Shown here piece by piece: positions 13,967-22,993 of a stretch of 64,000 nt of DNA. The stretch comes from JAOUEA01 sp963734685 (GTDB lineage: Bacteria; Actinomycetota; UBA4738; HRBIN12). Below the pieces are notes generated by a model that saw nothing but the letters and a program-made list of their open reading frames with translations, made no database searches and had not been told where the DNA came from. The stretch spans positions 1,302,001 to 1,366,000 of the forward strand of contig CAVTIC010000001.1 in the NCBI GenBank assembly GCA_963734685.1, in the 5' to 3' direction. A program made the position numbers and the translations under genes. The stretch's first letter is position 1. Each line of letters begins with the position of its first letter.

Positions 13967-14608
13967 ATGGCAGCCGACCCGACGACGACGGCGGTCGTCC
14001 TGATCGAGTTCCAGAACGACTTCACCTCCGACGGCGGCGCGCTCCACGGTGCCGTGAAGGACGTGATGGAGTCGACGAACATGCTGGAGAACGCGAAGAA
14101 GCTCGTGGACGATGCACGCGCAGCGGGCGCGACCATCATCCACGCGCCGATCCGGTTCGCCGATGGGTACGGCGAGATCAACGACCACCCGTACGGCATC
14201 CTCGCGGGCGTCGTCGACAGCAAGGCGTTCGTGAAGGACTCGTGGGGTGCGGAGATCGTCGAGGATCTCGCCCCGCAGGCCGACGACATCGTCGTCGAGG
14301 GCAAGCGTGGTCTGGACACCTTCGCCAGCACCAACCTCGACTTCATCCTGCGGAGCAAGGGGATCAAGACGATCGCGCTCGGTGGGTTCCTCACGAACTG
14401 CTGCGTCGAATCGACGATGCGGAGCGCGTACGAGAAGGGGTTCGACGTCGTCACGCTCACCGACTGCGTGGCCGCGACGTCGCAGGCCGAACACGACAAC
14501 GCGATCGAGTACGACTACCCGATGTTCTCCCGACCGATGGTCTCCGATGAGTTCACGGGCATGCTCGAAGGACAGGAGACGTCGGCCGATACCAGCAGGG
14601 GCTACTGA
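13967..14608 (+). CDS. Isochorismatase-like cysteine hydrolase
   Basis: A 213-residue hydrolase of the isochorismatase/nicotinamidase superfamily with triad Asp18 (IEFQNDF), Lys113 (VEGKRG) and Cys146 (LTNCCVEST). The cis-peptide region GGFLTNCCVE is typical of the catalytic cysteine group rather than the cysteine-less phenazine/enterobactin isochorismatases. AAAGGAG lies 6 nt before ATG 13967, preferred over ATG 13961. Natural substrate (an amide such as nicotinamide, N-carbamoyl compounds or biuret) is not determinable here. Confidence 0.9.
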   Translation: MAADPTTTAVVLIEFQNDFTSDGGALHGAVKDVMESTNMLENAKKLVDDARAAGATIIHAPIRFADGYGEINDHPYGILAGVVDSKAFVKDSWGAEIVEDLAPQADDIVVEGKRGLDTFASTNLDFILRSKGIKTIALGGFLTNCCVESTMRSAYEKGFDVVTLTDCVAATSQAEHDNAIEYDYPMFSRPMVSDEFTGMLEGQETSADTSRGY

Positions 14609-14674
14609 GGACGCACGAGGTCGGTCGAGGCGCCGTCGACTCCCCTCAGCGTGGGCGAACGTTAGCCTGGGCCG

Positions 14675-16168
14675 TCAGGAACGACCTCCGCCGAACACCG
14701 CGGGCAGCGGGGGCGGTCCGCCCAACCTCCGGGTCGCCCCGCCCACCGCACACGGCGTCGGCTTCTCCGGCGTGAACAGCCATGCGTCGAAGAACGCGTC
14801 CAGCTGTTCGCCCGACACGGTCTCCGACAACGTGATGAACTGATCCGTCGAGCCGGTCGAGTCCGCATGGTCGGCGAGCCATGTGTGGATGATCTCGAAG
14901 AAGGCCGCGGTGCCGACGGTCTTGCGGAGGGCCTGAAGCGTCATCGCACCCCTCACGTACACCTGGTACGCGAACAGGTTGTCGACCCCGGGGTCGCCAG
15001 GCGCCACGTCCCAGAAGCTTCGCTGAGCCGGGATCCCGCACCATTCGGAGAGCAGGCGCTGCGGCGTGCCATCACCCTTCTCCCCGGACCAGAGCCATTC
15101 GGCGTAGGTGGCGAAGCCCTCGTTCAGCCACATGTGCTGCCACTCGTCGAGCGCCACGCTGTCGCCGAACCACTGATGCGCCAGTTCGTGCACGATGAGG
15201 TACGCGTTGGGGCCGCGGCTGAACGCCGACGGTGGATAGATCGGGCGGGTCTGATTCTCCAGCGCGAACCCATGCTGCCACTTGTCGACGATGCCCCCCA
15301 GATCGTCGAAGGGGTACGTGCCGAGATGGTCCTCCAGGAAGCGGATCACCCTCGCCTCCTTCGCCAGCGACCTGCTGGCGTTCTCGCTCACCCTCGGATC
15401 GACCGCGTCGAGCACGGGGATGCCCCCCTCGGTCTCGTACCGATCGATCTTGAACCGGCCGATGACGGCCATCGCGAGGTAGGTCGCCATGGGAGTCATC
15501 TCCTCCCACGACCACGTGACGCGCCCTTTCCCGTCGGGTGCGTGGCCCAGGAGCCGGCCGTTGGAGATCGCTTTCAGCCCTTCGGGCACGGTCAGGTCGA
15601 TCGTGAAGGTCGCCTTGTCGCGAGGGTGATCGTTCGACGGGTACCAGTATGCCGCCACGTCCGGCTCGCCGTAGATCAGCACGCCGTCGTCGGTCCGTAC
15701 GGCGCCCGCTCGGGCGCCGTACGAGAGCGGGCTCTTCGGCACGCCGTCGTACTCGACGTCCACGACGAAGCCGGCGCCATCGGCGATCGGGGAGGCGGGG
15801 GTGACGATCAGCTCCTGGTGCTGCGCGCGGTTCCACGTGGCCGGACCGCCGTCGACCGCGAGCGAGTCGATGTGCATGCCCACGAAGTCGAGGTTGAAGC
15901 TGGACAGCGCCTGCGTCGCGGTCGCCGTGATCGTCACGTGTCCGAAGAGCTTGTCGGTGGCCGGCGCGTAACGGAGGTCTAGGTGGTAGTGGCCGACGTC
16001 GTAGCCGCCGTTGCCGGTGAGCGGGAAGTAGCTGTCACCGAGGCCGTCCGAACCCGGAGACGGGCCTCCACCCGCGGTGGCGAACGTGCCCGCCGGGACG
16101 GTCGCGACGAGCATCGCGACGACGACGACGATGCCAAGACCGATCGTGTTCCTGGCCGACCTCGTCAT
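14675..16168 (-). CDS. M1 family zinc aminopeptidase, secreted
   Basis: A 497-residue gluzincin. A signal peptide occupies about residues 8-30 (NTIGLGIVVVVAMLVATVPAGTFA). The zinc site is HELAHQWFGDS (His327, Glu328, His331) with Glu350 in WLNEGFATYAEW, and FALENQT stands where GAMEN-type exopeptidase motifs occur in typical family members. It ends soon after the catalytic domain and lacks the long C-terminal helical domain of PepN, so it belongs to the shorter extracellular M1 type that trims peptides outside the cell. It is convergent with the isochorismatase-like gene. Confidence 0.93.
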   Translation of the reverse strand: MTRSARNTIGLGIVVVVAMLVATVPAGTFATAGGGPSPGSDGLGDSYFPLTGNGGYDVGHYHLDLRYAPATDKLFGHVTITATATQALSSFNLDFVGMHIDSLAVDGGPATWNRAQHQELIVTPASPIADGAGFVVDVEYDGVPKSPLSYGARAGAVRTDDGVLIYGEPDVAAYWYPSNDHPRDKATFTIDLTVPEGLKAISNGRLLGHAPDGKGRVTWSWEEMTPMATYLAMAVIGRFKIDRYETEGGIPVLDAVDPRVSENASRSLAKEARVIRFLEDHLGTYPFDDLGGIVDKWQHGFALENQTRPIYPPSAFSRGPNAYLIVHELAHQWFGDSVALDEWQHMWLNEGFATYAEWLWSGEKGDGTPQRLLSEWCGIPAQRSFWDVAPGDPGVDNLFAYQVYVRGAMTLQALRKTVGTAAFFEIIHTWLADHADSTGSTDQFITLSETVSGEQLDAFFDAWLFTPEKPTPCAVGGATRRLGGPPPLPAVFGGGRS

Positions 16169-16279
16169 GGGGATGCACCTCTCTCGGCGGGCAACCGAAG
16201 GGATCTTCTCGTGACGACCCTACCCGCCTCGAAGCGGTGAAGATACCGGGGACGAGGAGATCGCCGCGCACGATCTGCC

Positions 16280-16852
16280 TCAGCTGAGGTCGTGGCGCGC
16301 CCCCTTCGATCTGCTGCGCCACCGCTCGGCCGTGATCGAGTACACGACGGCCTGGAAGGACTGACCGTCGTCTTCGACCTCGCCCTCGTGGTCGAAGACC
16401 ATGCCGAGCCGGCCCATCACGGCCAAGCTCCGAAGGTTGGGGCGATCGGTGATCGAGATGATCCTCGAGAGGTGGAGCGAGTCGAAGCCGTGGTCGAGCC
16501 AGGCGGTCGCCGCCTCCGTCGCGAACCCGCTGCCCCAGTGTTCGTGGGCCAGCCGCCATGCGACTTCGATGTCGTCGGGGTAGGACAGCTGATGGTGCAG
16601 GCCGCACATGCCGAGGAACGCGCCGTCGTCGCGGTGCTCAACCGCGAGCAGGCCGATCCCTTCCTCCTCGTACACCTGGTTCGCCCACTCCGCGATGTCG
16701 TCGGAGTGCTCGCGACTGAGCGGACCCCCGAGGTGCTTGGCGACCTCGGGGTCGGCGTTCAACGCGGCGTACTTCGGGAGGTCGTCACGTCGGAACGTGC
16801 GCAGCCGCAGCCGTGGAGTGGTCAGGACCTCGGTGCCGCTCCACTGCACCAT
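16280..16852 (-). CDS. GNAT family N-acetyltransferase (RimJ-like)
   Basis: A 190-residue acetyl-CoA-dependent acetyltransferase of the RimJ/RimL branch: LTTPRLRLRTFRRDDLPKYAALNADPEVAKHLGG at the start and the pyrophosphate-binding segment EVAWRLAHEHWGSGFATEAATAWLDHGFDSL, with LNLRSLAVMGRLGM-type alpha4 (NLRSLAVMGRLGM). These enzymes acetylate protein N-termini or small amines; the specific substrate is unknown. It is 43 nt upstream of the end of zwf on the same strand. Confidence 0.9.
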   Translation of the reverse strand: MVQWSGTEVLTTPRLRLRTFRRDDLPKYAALNADPEVAKHLGGPLSREHSDDIAEWANQVYEEEGIGLLAVEHRDDGAFLGMCGLHHQLSYPDDIEVAWRLAHEHWGSGFATEAATAWLDHGFDSLHLSRIISITDRPNLRSLAVMGRLGMVFDHEGEVEDDGQSFQAVVYSITAERWRSRSKGARHDLS

Positions 16853-16895
16853 GGATACCGCCTCTCGTCGTCTGCCGGCATGCCCCTCGAACCCG

Positions 16896-18278
16896 TCAGC
16901 CCGGCGGGCGAGGGTCGTGCCAGCCGCCGTCGCCTTCGATCAGGGCGTCGGCTTCCGAAGGTCCCCAGGTCCCCGGCGCGTAGAGGTGCACCGGCGTCGC
17001 CTCGTCCAGGATCGGATCGACCACGCGCCATGACGCTTCCACGATGTCCTGGCGGGAGAACAGCTCGGTGTCACCCATCATCGCGTCGGTGAGCAGCCGC
17101 TCGTACGGCTCCATGCGCTCGCCGGGCTGGTGGTGCGCGACGAGCTCCACGTCCTCGCCTTGCATCTCGTCGCCGGGCACCTTGGTGCGGGCGCCGAGGT
17201 TGATGCTGACGTCGGGCCCCAACCGGAACACCACGTGGTTCGGGTGGCCCGGCACGGGCTCCCCGAAGACGTCGCGCGGCGGGCGCTTCAGCTCCACGAG
17301 TACCTCCGTGGCGGTCACCGGCAGCGACTTCCCGGCGCGGATGTAGAACGGCACCCCCGCCCAGCGCCAGCTCTCGACCTGCATGCGCACGGCAGCGAAC
17401 GTCTCGGTCGTCGAGCCGGGCGCCACGCCATCGGCCTCGCGATACCCGAGCACCTGCCCGCGCACCACGTCGGCGGGCGTCAGCGGGCGGATCGACTCGA
17501 GCAGGCGCACCCGCTCGCTCATGAAGACGTCGTGGTCGGGCCCCGCCGGCGGATCCATCGCGACGAGGGCCATGACCTGCAACAGATGGTTCTGGACCAC
17601 GTCGCGGATCGCACCGACCTTGTCGTAGAAGGCCTCCCGTCCCCGCAGCCCGAAGTCCTCGGCCAGCGTGACCTGCACGCTGTCGACGTAGTTGCGGTTC
17701 CAGAACGGCTCGAGGAACGTGTTCGCGAACCGGAAGTACACGAGGTTCTGCACGGGCTCCTTGCCCATGAAATGGTCGATGCGGAAGATGCGCTCCTCCG
17801 CGAAGACCGAGCTGACGATCTCGTTCAGCCGCCGAGCAGAGGCGAGGTCGCGCCCGAACGGCTTCTCGACCACGACGCTGCCGTGCTCGGCGCAGCCCAC
17901 ACGGGCCAGGTGCTGGGCGACCGTCTCGAACAGCGACGGCGGGATCGCCAGGTAGTGCAGTGGCCGGCGGCTCTCGCCCAACGCCACCCGCAGGCGGTCG
18001 AACGTGTCGCCGTCGGTGTAGTCGCCGTCGACGTAGCGCAGCTGCGCGGAGAGTCGGGCGAACGCGCCCTCGTCCAGTCCGGCGTCATGGGCCGCGAGGG
18101 CCTCGCGCACGTGCGCCTGGAACTTCTCGAGGTCCCAGCCCGATCGAGCCACGCCGACGATCGGCACGTCGAGCGCGCCGCGACGGACCATGGCTTGCAG
18201 GGCGGGGATGACCTTCTGCCGTGCGAGGTCGCCGGTGATGCCGAAGATCACGAGGGCGTCGGCCGGTCGGGGTGGCAT
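16896..18278 (-). CDS. zwf: Glucose-6-phosphate 1-dehydrogenase
   Basis: About 460 residues catalysing the first step of the oxidative pentose phosphate pathway. The dinucleotide fold is IFGITGDLARQKVIPAL, the substrate/catalytic segment RIDHFMGKEPVQNLVYFRFAN carries the His and Lys of the active site, and the C-terminal sheet has LELKRPPRDVFGEP, DEMQGEDVELVAHHQPGERMEPYERLL. ATG 18278 is preferred: TATGGT lies 6 nt upstream on this strand, a leaderless promoter; a GTG at 18302 is the alternative. No other pentose phosphate gene is adjacent. Confidence 0.95.
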   Translation of the reverse strand: MPPRPADALVIFGITGDLARQKVIPALQAMVRRGALDVPIVGVARSGWDLEKFQAHVREALAAHDAGLDEGAFARLSAQLRYVDGDYTDGDTFDRLRVALGESRRPLHYLAIPPSLFETVAQHLARVGCAEHGSVVVEKPFGRDLASARRLNEIVSSVFAEERIFRIDHFMGKEPVQNLVYFRFANTFLEPFWNRNYVDSVQVTLAEDFGLRGREAFYDKVGAIRDVVQNHLLQVMALVAMDPPAGPDHDVFMSERVRLLESIRPLTPADVVRGQVLGYREADGVAPGSTTETFAAVRMQVESWRWAGVPFYIRAGKSLPVTATEVLVELKRPPRDVFGEPVPGHPNHVVFRLGPDVSINLGARTKVPGDEMQGEDVELVAHHQPGERMEPYERLLTDAMMGDTELFSRQDIVEASWRVVDPILDEATPVHLYAPGTWGPSEADALIEGDGGWHDPRPPG

Positions 18279-18337
18279 CTCGTCACCATACCCAGCCTCC
18301 ACGATTAGGCTCGAACGAGAACCGAAAGGGGGGAGCC

Positions 18338-18724
18338 ATGGAGCACGATGCTCCAGCGATCGCCGAGGAGGTGTGGCGAAGGCTCGGGGCCCAGGACTGG
18401 GACGGCGCGAGGGAACTGCTGCACGACGGGTACGTGCAGGAGTGGCCGCAATCCGGTGAGCGGATCGAGGGTCCCGACGACGCGCTCGCGATCGACCGGA
18501 ACTTCCCCGGCGGGTTGCCGTCGATGCGCTTCCGCCGCGCGATCGGGTCGGATGATCTCGCCGTGCTCGAGGTCGAGCTCGAGTACGCCGACGGCAGCGT
18601 CTACCAGGCCGTGAGCATCGTCGAGCTCCACGACGGCAAGGTCCTCAAGGAGACCGACTACTTCGCCCAACCGTTCGAGGCTCCGCAATGGCGGGCCCAG
18701 TGGGTGAAGCGGATGCCGCGTTGA
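18338..18724 (+). CDS. SnoaL/NTF2-like protein
   Basis: A 128-residue cone-shaped alpha+beta protein (HDAPAIAEEVWRRLGAQDWDGARELLHDGYVQEWPQSGERIEGPDDALAIDRNFPGG...VLEVELEYADGSVYQAVSIVELHDGKVLKETDYFAQPFEAPQWRAQWVKRMPR). Such proteins bind or isomerise small polyketide-like or steroid-like ligands, or have no known activity. The ATG follows GGGGGGAG; a TAGGCT at 18306 is a plausible -10. The following MFS gene begins inside or exactly at its end, suggesting joint expression. Confidence 0.85.
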   Translation: MEHDAPAIAEEVWRRLGAQDWDGARELLHDGYVQEWPQSGERIEGPDDALAIDRNFPGGLPSMRFRRAIGSDDLAVLEVELEYADGSVYQAVSIVELHDGKVLKETDYFAQPFEAPQWRAQWVKRMPR

Positions 18725-20442
18725 GCTTCGAGGCGCCCACCGCCGCCGACGTGCACATGACGCCCGCTCGGAAGCGCTGGACGATGGTCGCCGTCGTCCT
18801 CGGGTCCGCCTGCGTCTTCCTCGACACCTCGGTCGTGAACCTGGCGCTTCCGAGCATCGGAAGGGAGCTCCCCTCCGATCTCTTCGGCACCCTCGAGGCG
18901 CAGTCCTACGTCGCGTACGGCTACTTCGTCACGCTGAGCGCGCTGCTGATCCTGGGCGGCGGCCTCACCGACTACCACGGGCGACGCAAGATGTTCTCGC
19001 TCGGGTTGCTCGGCTTCGCCGCGACCTCGCTCTTGTGCGGCATCGCGCCCTCGATCGAGTTCCTGATCGTGGCGAGGGTGCTGCAGGGAGCGGCCGGCGC
19101 GCTCGTGGTTCCCGGCTCGCTCTCGATCATCACGGCGAGCTTCGAGGGCGAGGAGCGGGGCCGCGCGTTCGGCGTCTGGGCCGGCGCATCCGCGGCGACC
19201 ACGATCCTCGGCCCTTTCCTCGGCGGGCTGCTGGTCAACACGATCTCGTGGCGCATGGCGTTCCTCGTGAACCTGCCGCTGCTGGCCGTCGCGTACGTCG
19301 CCACGATCCGCGCCGTGCCCGAGTCCCGCGACCCGGACGCGAGCGGACACTTCGACTGGCTCGGCTCCGTCGTGATCGTGCTGGCGGTCGGCGGACTCGC
19401 CTTCGGCACGATCCGCGGCCAGCAGCAGGGCTGGGGGGAACCGGTCGCCGTCGCCAGCCTCGCGATCGGCGCCATGGCCGCGATCGCGTTCCCGTTCCTG
19501 ATGCTGCGCCGGCGCGATCCCCTCGTGCCGCCCCGCCTGTTCCGGTCGCGGAACTTCACGGTGACGAACCTCTCCACGCTGGTGATCTACGGGGCGCTGT
19601 ACGTCTCCCTGACGTTCCAGGGCATCTTCCTGATCGGCACGCTCCAGTACAACGAGCAGGCCGCCGGCGTCGCCGGCATCCCCGCCACGCTGCTCCTCGT
19701 GCTCTTCTCCACGCGCTTCGGGAGGCTCGCTGCGAGGCACGGTCCTCGCCTCTACATGGCGCTCGGCCCCGCGATCATGGCGATCGGCCTGCTCTGGCTC
19801 GCGCGGATCCCGTCGGACAGCGCCGGGTGGGTCCTCGGAGGCGGGGCAGGATCGTCGATCCTGCCGCCCTCGGACTACTTCGTCGACCTGCTTCCCTCGC
19901 TGCTGGTGTTCGGCGCGGGGCTCATGATCATGGTCGCGCCGCTCACGACGGCCCTGATGACCTCGGTGCCGGAGTCCAACGCCGGCGTGGCCTCGGCGAT
20001 CAACAACGCGATCTCTCGCGTGGGCTCCCCGCTCGTCACCGCCGTGATCTTCGTCGCGGTCGCGTCGAGCTTCTACTCCTCGATCGCCCGCCAGGTGCCC
20101 GGGGTCGACGTCGACTCGGAGGCGTTCCGCGCCGAAGTCGCGCCGCTGAACCAGCCGTCCGGCGGCGTGCCGGCCGACGTCCGCGCGGCGGCCCGATCGG
20201 CCTCGACCGACGCGTTCCACCTCGCGGTGCTGGTATCGGCGGGTCTGTTGCTGGCCGGCGCGGCGATCAACGCGGTGGGCATCCGGAACCCGACCCCCGA
20301 GGGACGCCACGCCGGCCCTGGCGCCGAGCAGCCGCCCGGTGACGCCGCGGGCGCCGGGGGTCCGGTGCGGAGCTCCTCGGATGCGTTCGGCGGCGACGGA
20401 GGGCAGGCACGGGAACGCACCGGCCCTGCTCGTGATACCTAG
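18688..20442 (+). CDS. MFS transporter, DHA2 (EmrB/QacA-like) family
   Basis: A 14-helix drug:proton antiporter of about 570-585 residues. Motifs: LDTSVVNLALPSIGREL in helix 1 (motif D1), GGGLTDYHGRRKMF (motif A), LIVARVLQGAAGALVVPGSLSII (motif B), and GVWAGASAATTILGPFLGGLLVNTISWRMAFLVNLP (motif C region and the antiporter signature). The C-terminal 80 residues are a disordered Gly/Pro/Ala tail. The start is uncertain: ATG 18688 overlaps the previous gene by 37 nt, while TTG 18721 shares TTGA with its stop. It probably exports toxic small molecules in the plasma membrane. Confidence 0.92.
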   Translation: MAGPVGEADAALSFEAPTAADVHMTPARKRWTMVAVVLGSACVFLDTSVVNLALPSIGRELPSDLFGTLEAQSYVAYGYFVTLSALLILGGGLTDYHGRRKMFSLGLLGFAATSLLCGIAPSIEFLIVARVLQGAAGALVVPGSLSIITASFEGEERGRAFGVWAGASAATTILGPFLGGLLVNTISWRMAFLVNLPLLAVAYVATIRAVPESRDPDASGHFDWLGSVVIVLAVGGLAFGTIRGQQQGWGEPVAVASLAIGAMAAIAFPFLMLRRRDPLVPPRLFRSRNFTVTNLSTLVIYGALYVSLTFQGIFLIGTLQYNEQAAGVAGIPATLLLVLFSTRFGRLAARHGPRLYMALGPAIMAIGLLWLARIPSDSAGWVLGGGAGSSILPPSDYFVDLLPSLLVFGAGLMIMVAPLTTALMTSVPESNAGVASAINNAISRVGSPLVTAVIFVAVASSFYSSIARQVPGVDVDSEAFRAEVAPLNQPSGGVPADVRAAARSASTDAFHLAVLVSAGLLLAGAAINAVGIRNPTPEGRHAGPGAEQPPGDAAGAGGPVRSSSDAFGGDGGQARERTGPARDT

Positions 20443-22031
20443 GGACCTCGGGTGCCGCCGTCCCGGGGGACGATCTCGTAGATCTTGATCGGACGGCTGA
20501 TGCCCTTGAGGCTGATCTCGTCGACCTGCCGTCCGTCGACGAGGTGGTCGACCGCCACCATCGTTCGTTCCGTGACGAGGATCTGACGAGGCTCGGCCTT
20601 GTCCGCCAACCGCGACGCGAGGTTCACCTGGTTGCCCAGCACGGTGTAGTCGCTGCGGGCGGGGGAGCCGATGTCGCCCACGGTCACCCATCCGGTCGAG
20701 ATGCCGATGCCCACCTTGAACACCTCGTCGTACCGGCGGTACCAATGGTCCTCGAGCGCACGCATCCGCTCGAGCATCTCCAGTCCCATGAGCACCGCGC
20801 GTTCTGCATGGTCGTCCTGCGGGATCGGGTCGCCGAAGAAGACCATCACCGCGTCGCCGACGTACTTGTCGAGCGTGCCGCCGTGCTTGAACACGATCTC
20901 GGTCATCTCCGAGAAGTAGTCGTTGAGCTCGCTCACGAGCTCCTCGGGTTCCATCCGCTCGGCCGCCGACGTGAAGCCGCGGACGTCTGAGAAGAACGTC
21001 GTGAGGAACTTGCGGCTCGGGCCGAGCGTGACGTCCTGCGTGCCGGACAGGATGGAGTCGGCGAGCCCGGGTGACAGGTAGCGCTTGAGGCGCGACGCCC
21101 GTTCGAGCTCTGCCACCTTCGTCTCGACGGTCTCCTGCAGGTGAGCGTTCAGCGACTGGAGGTCGTGGTACAGCGTGGACAGCTGCCCGGTCGTGCGGTT
21201 GAGGTTCTTCGTGAGGTTGCCGAACTCGTCGCGGTTGGGCACCTCGACGTGGGCCTCGAAGTCCCCGTCGGCGATCTGCTCGAGCGCCCGGTCCACCCTG
21301 CGCACGGGGCGGATCAGCGACCACGACAGGATCGCGCCGAGGGTCATCGCGATCAGCAGGCTCACCCCGGAGAAGCTGGCCACGGCGAGGGTGAGGAACC
21401 GCCGATGCGATGCGAAGGAGTCCGTCTCGGCGACGACGAGCTGCTGTGAATCGGCGATCAGCGTGTTCAGGGAGGCCTCGAGCTCGTGGGAGATCACGTG
21501 CTCCTCGCTGATGTGCAGCCTGAGCGCGTCATCGATCTGGCCTGCGTTGAATAGGTCGGTCACGGTGTCGCTCGACGCCGCGTAACGGGCGTTCGTATCC
21601 TGGATGTCGTCGAGCAGGGGTGTCTCGCTCGGCGCTCCGTACGAGCGGATCTGGGCGAGGTCGTCCGCGAAGGCCTTCTTCGCGGTGTAGATGTCTTGGG
21701 TGTAGCTCGGGTCGTTGAACTTGAGCAGGGCCATGGCGCGGTAGTGGCTCTGCGCGGTGACCTCGTAGATCATGTCGCGGGCCTGGCTCGCTTGCCGGTT
21801 GAGCGCCGTCAGCGTCTCGACCTGATCGTTCAGGCGGCTGAGGACGGCGATGCTGAGCAGCCCCATCGACAGCAGCAGCAGGGCGATCAAGAGGAACCCC
21901 GCCAGCAGTTTCGTGTGCACCGTCGCCCTGATGCCGGCGACCCAGTCCACGAAGGGCCGTAGGAACCGCGGCAGCGGCCCGAGCTCGTCGCGCGCTTCCG
22001 GGCGTGCCGCGTCTGCCGCGCCGATCGACAT
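20439..22031 (-). CDS. Membrane adenylate/guanylate cyclase with HAMP domain
   Basis: Class III nucleotidyl cyclase of about 530 residues. Order: TM1 (LLAGFLLIALLLLSMGLLSIAVL), a periplasmic four-helix sensor of about 160 residues, TM2 (FLTLAVASFSGVSLLIAMTLGAIL), HAMP (LIRPVRRVDRALEQIADGDFEAHVEVPNRDEFGNL), a coiled-coil linker, and the cyclase domain with metal-binding Asp in FFSDVRGFTS, the base-selecting Lys in LDKYVGDAVMVFFGDP and the NLASR transition-state residues. ATG 22031 follows GGGAGGGG. It would signal from outside the membrane to a cyclic nucleotide. Its 3' end overlaps the convergent transporter by 4 bp. Confidence 0.93.
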   Translation of the reverse strand: MSIGAADAARPEARDELGPLPRFLRPFVDWVAGIRATVHTKLLAGFLLIALLLLSMGLLSIAVLSRLNDQVETLTALNRQASQARDMIYEVTAQSHYRAMALLKFNDPSYTQDIYTAKKAFADDLAQIRSYGAPSETPLLDDIQDTNARYAASSDTVTDLFNAGQIDDALRLHISEEHVISHELEASLNTLIADSQQLVVAETDSFASHRRFLTLAVASFSGVSLLIAMTLGAILSWSLIRPVRRVDRALEQIADGDFEAHVEVPNRDEFGNLTKNLNRTTGQLSTLYHDLQSLNAHLQETVETKVAELERASRLKRYLSPGLADSILSGTQDVTLGPSRKFLTTFFSDVRGFTSAAERMEPEELVSELNDYFSEMTEIVFKHGGTLDKYVGDAVMVFFGDPIPQDDHAERAVLMGLEMLERMRALEDHWYRRYDEVFKVGIGISTGWVTVGDIGSPARSDYTVLGNQVNLASRLADKAEPRQILVTERTMVAVDHLVDGRQVDEISLKGISRPIKIYEIVPRDGGTRGP

Positions 22032-22127
22032 GTGATCCCCTCCCGATCGCATCTGACCTGATCCGTCCGCTTCAGGATGGACCCAACGCCGCGCGTGGGG
22101 AAGGGTGGTGCGATCGCCGGAGGTTCG

Positions 22128-22934
22128 TCAGCGCCCGGTCAGCGAGAAGTGCATGTAGTCCTTCAGCGTCACCCAGTCGCCTCCCCACTCCCAGCCGATC
22201 CTCGCGAACGAGCGCACCACCACGTCGCCGGGATGGACCATGCCGGGCTCGTGGAGCGACCGGTCGGTGTACGGTTCCGCGGCACGACGGAGCACCGAGC
22301 CGTCGGGCGCGACGTACGGGTTCTGCATCGGGTTGATATCGATCGCCCAGCCGTAGGAGTGGTGCGAGAGCGAGCCGGGGTTGCCGGTCGCCGGCCGGCA
22401 GTTGAAGGCCGCGGTCCGGTTCCGGGTGCTGTTCCAGTAGTCGCCGGGCCGGGGCGCGCGGTAGCGCGGCGGCAGCTTGATGCGATGGATCGCGAACCCG
22501 GCGTCGAACAGCCGCCGGAACACCCACAGCACGTCGTGCGCAGCCATCTCGTGCACGACCAAGGGCCCGGTGCGCACGTGCCCCGTGAAGTCGTAGTAGC
22601 TCACCTCGACGTGCCGCAGGTCCTCGACCCCCACCGGACAGCCGGGGTGCCAGTTCCGTCCGATCAGACGCGCCTGCAGGAACGGTCCGATGCGGGTCAC
22701 GCCGCCCTCGAACCGCGGGGCAGCCTGCCTGCCCGGTGAAGGGATCCCCGTCGGCGTCGGCGCGATCGGACGACTCGGCGAGCGATCGGCCCGGATGGAG
22801 GTTCCCGTGGCGTCCGAGGGTGCCGGAGGCTGCGCTCGTTCTGAGGCCGGCGCGGCGCGACAGGAGATCCCGACGATCGCCATCACGACGATCGCGGCGC
22901 CTCGCTGTGCGCGCCCTTTCCCTCGCCGACCCAT
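22128..22934 (-). CDS. VanY-like D-alanyl-D-alanine carboxypeptidase (M15), lipoprotein
   Basis: A 268-residue predicted lipoprotein (AIVVMAIVGISC lipobox) with a Ser/Pro-rich linker and an M15 peptidase domain. The zinc site is read as SLSHHSYGWAIDINP (His and Asp) and DYMHFSLTGR (His), with GIEWGG-type GWEWGGDW containing the catalytic Glu. It would trim stem peptides in the wall or act on other D-amino-acid peptides. ATG 22934 is chosen because the upstream part of the same open frame is the shadow of the neighbouring gene. Confidence 0.88.
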   Translation of the reverse strand: MGRRGKGRAQRGAAIVVMAIVGISCRAAPASERAQPPAPSDATGTSIRADRSPSRPIAPTPTGIPSPGRQAAPRFEGGVTRIGPFLQARLIGRNWHPGCPVGVEDLRHVEVSYYDFTGHVRTGPLVVHEMAAHDVLWVFRRLFDAGFAIHRIKLPPRYRAPRPGDYWNSTRNRTAAFNCRPATGNPGSLSHHSYGWAIDINPMQNPYVAPDGSVLRRAAEPYTDRSLHEPGMVHPGDVVVRSFARIGWEWGGDWVTLKDYMHFSLTGR

Positions 22935-22993
22935 ATGCACAGGACCCCCAGGATCCCGAAAGGGTTCCCCCGCCGGCGTGTGATGGGGCCCGT

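Noticed and set aside
18658..21324. Very long minus-strand frame opposite the MFS transporter
   Set aside because: Arg/Asp/His-rich composition without domain signal; it is the complement of the MFS gene and overlaps the real cyclase gene in another frame.
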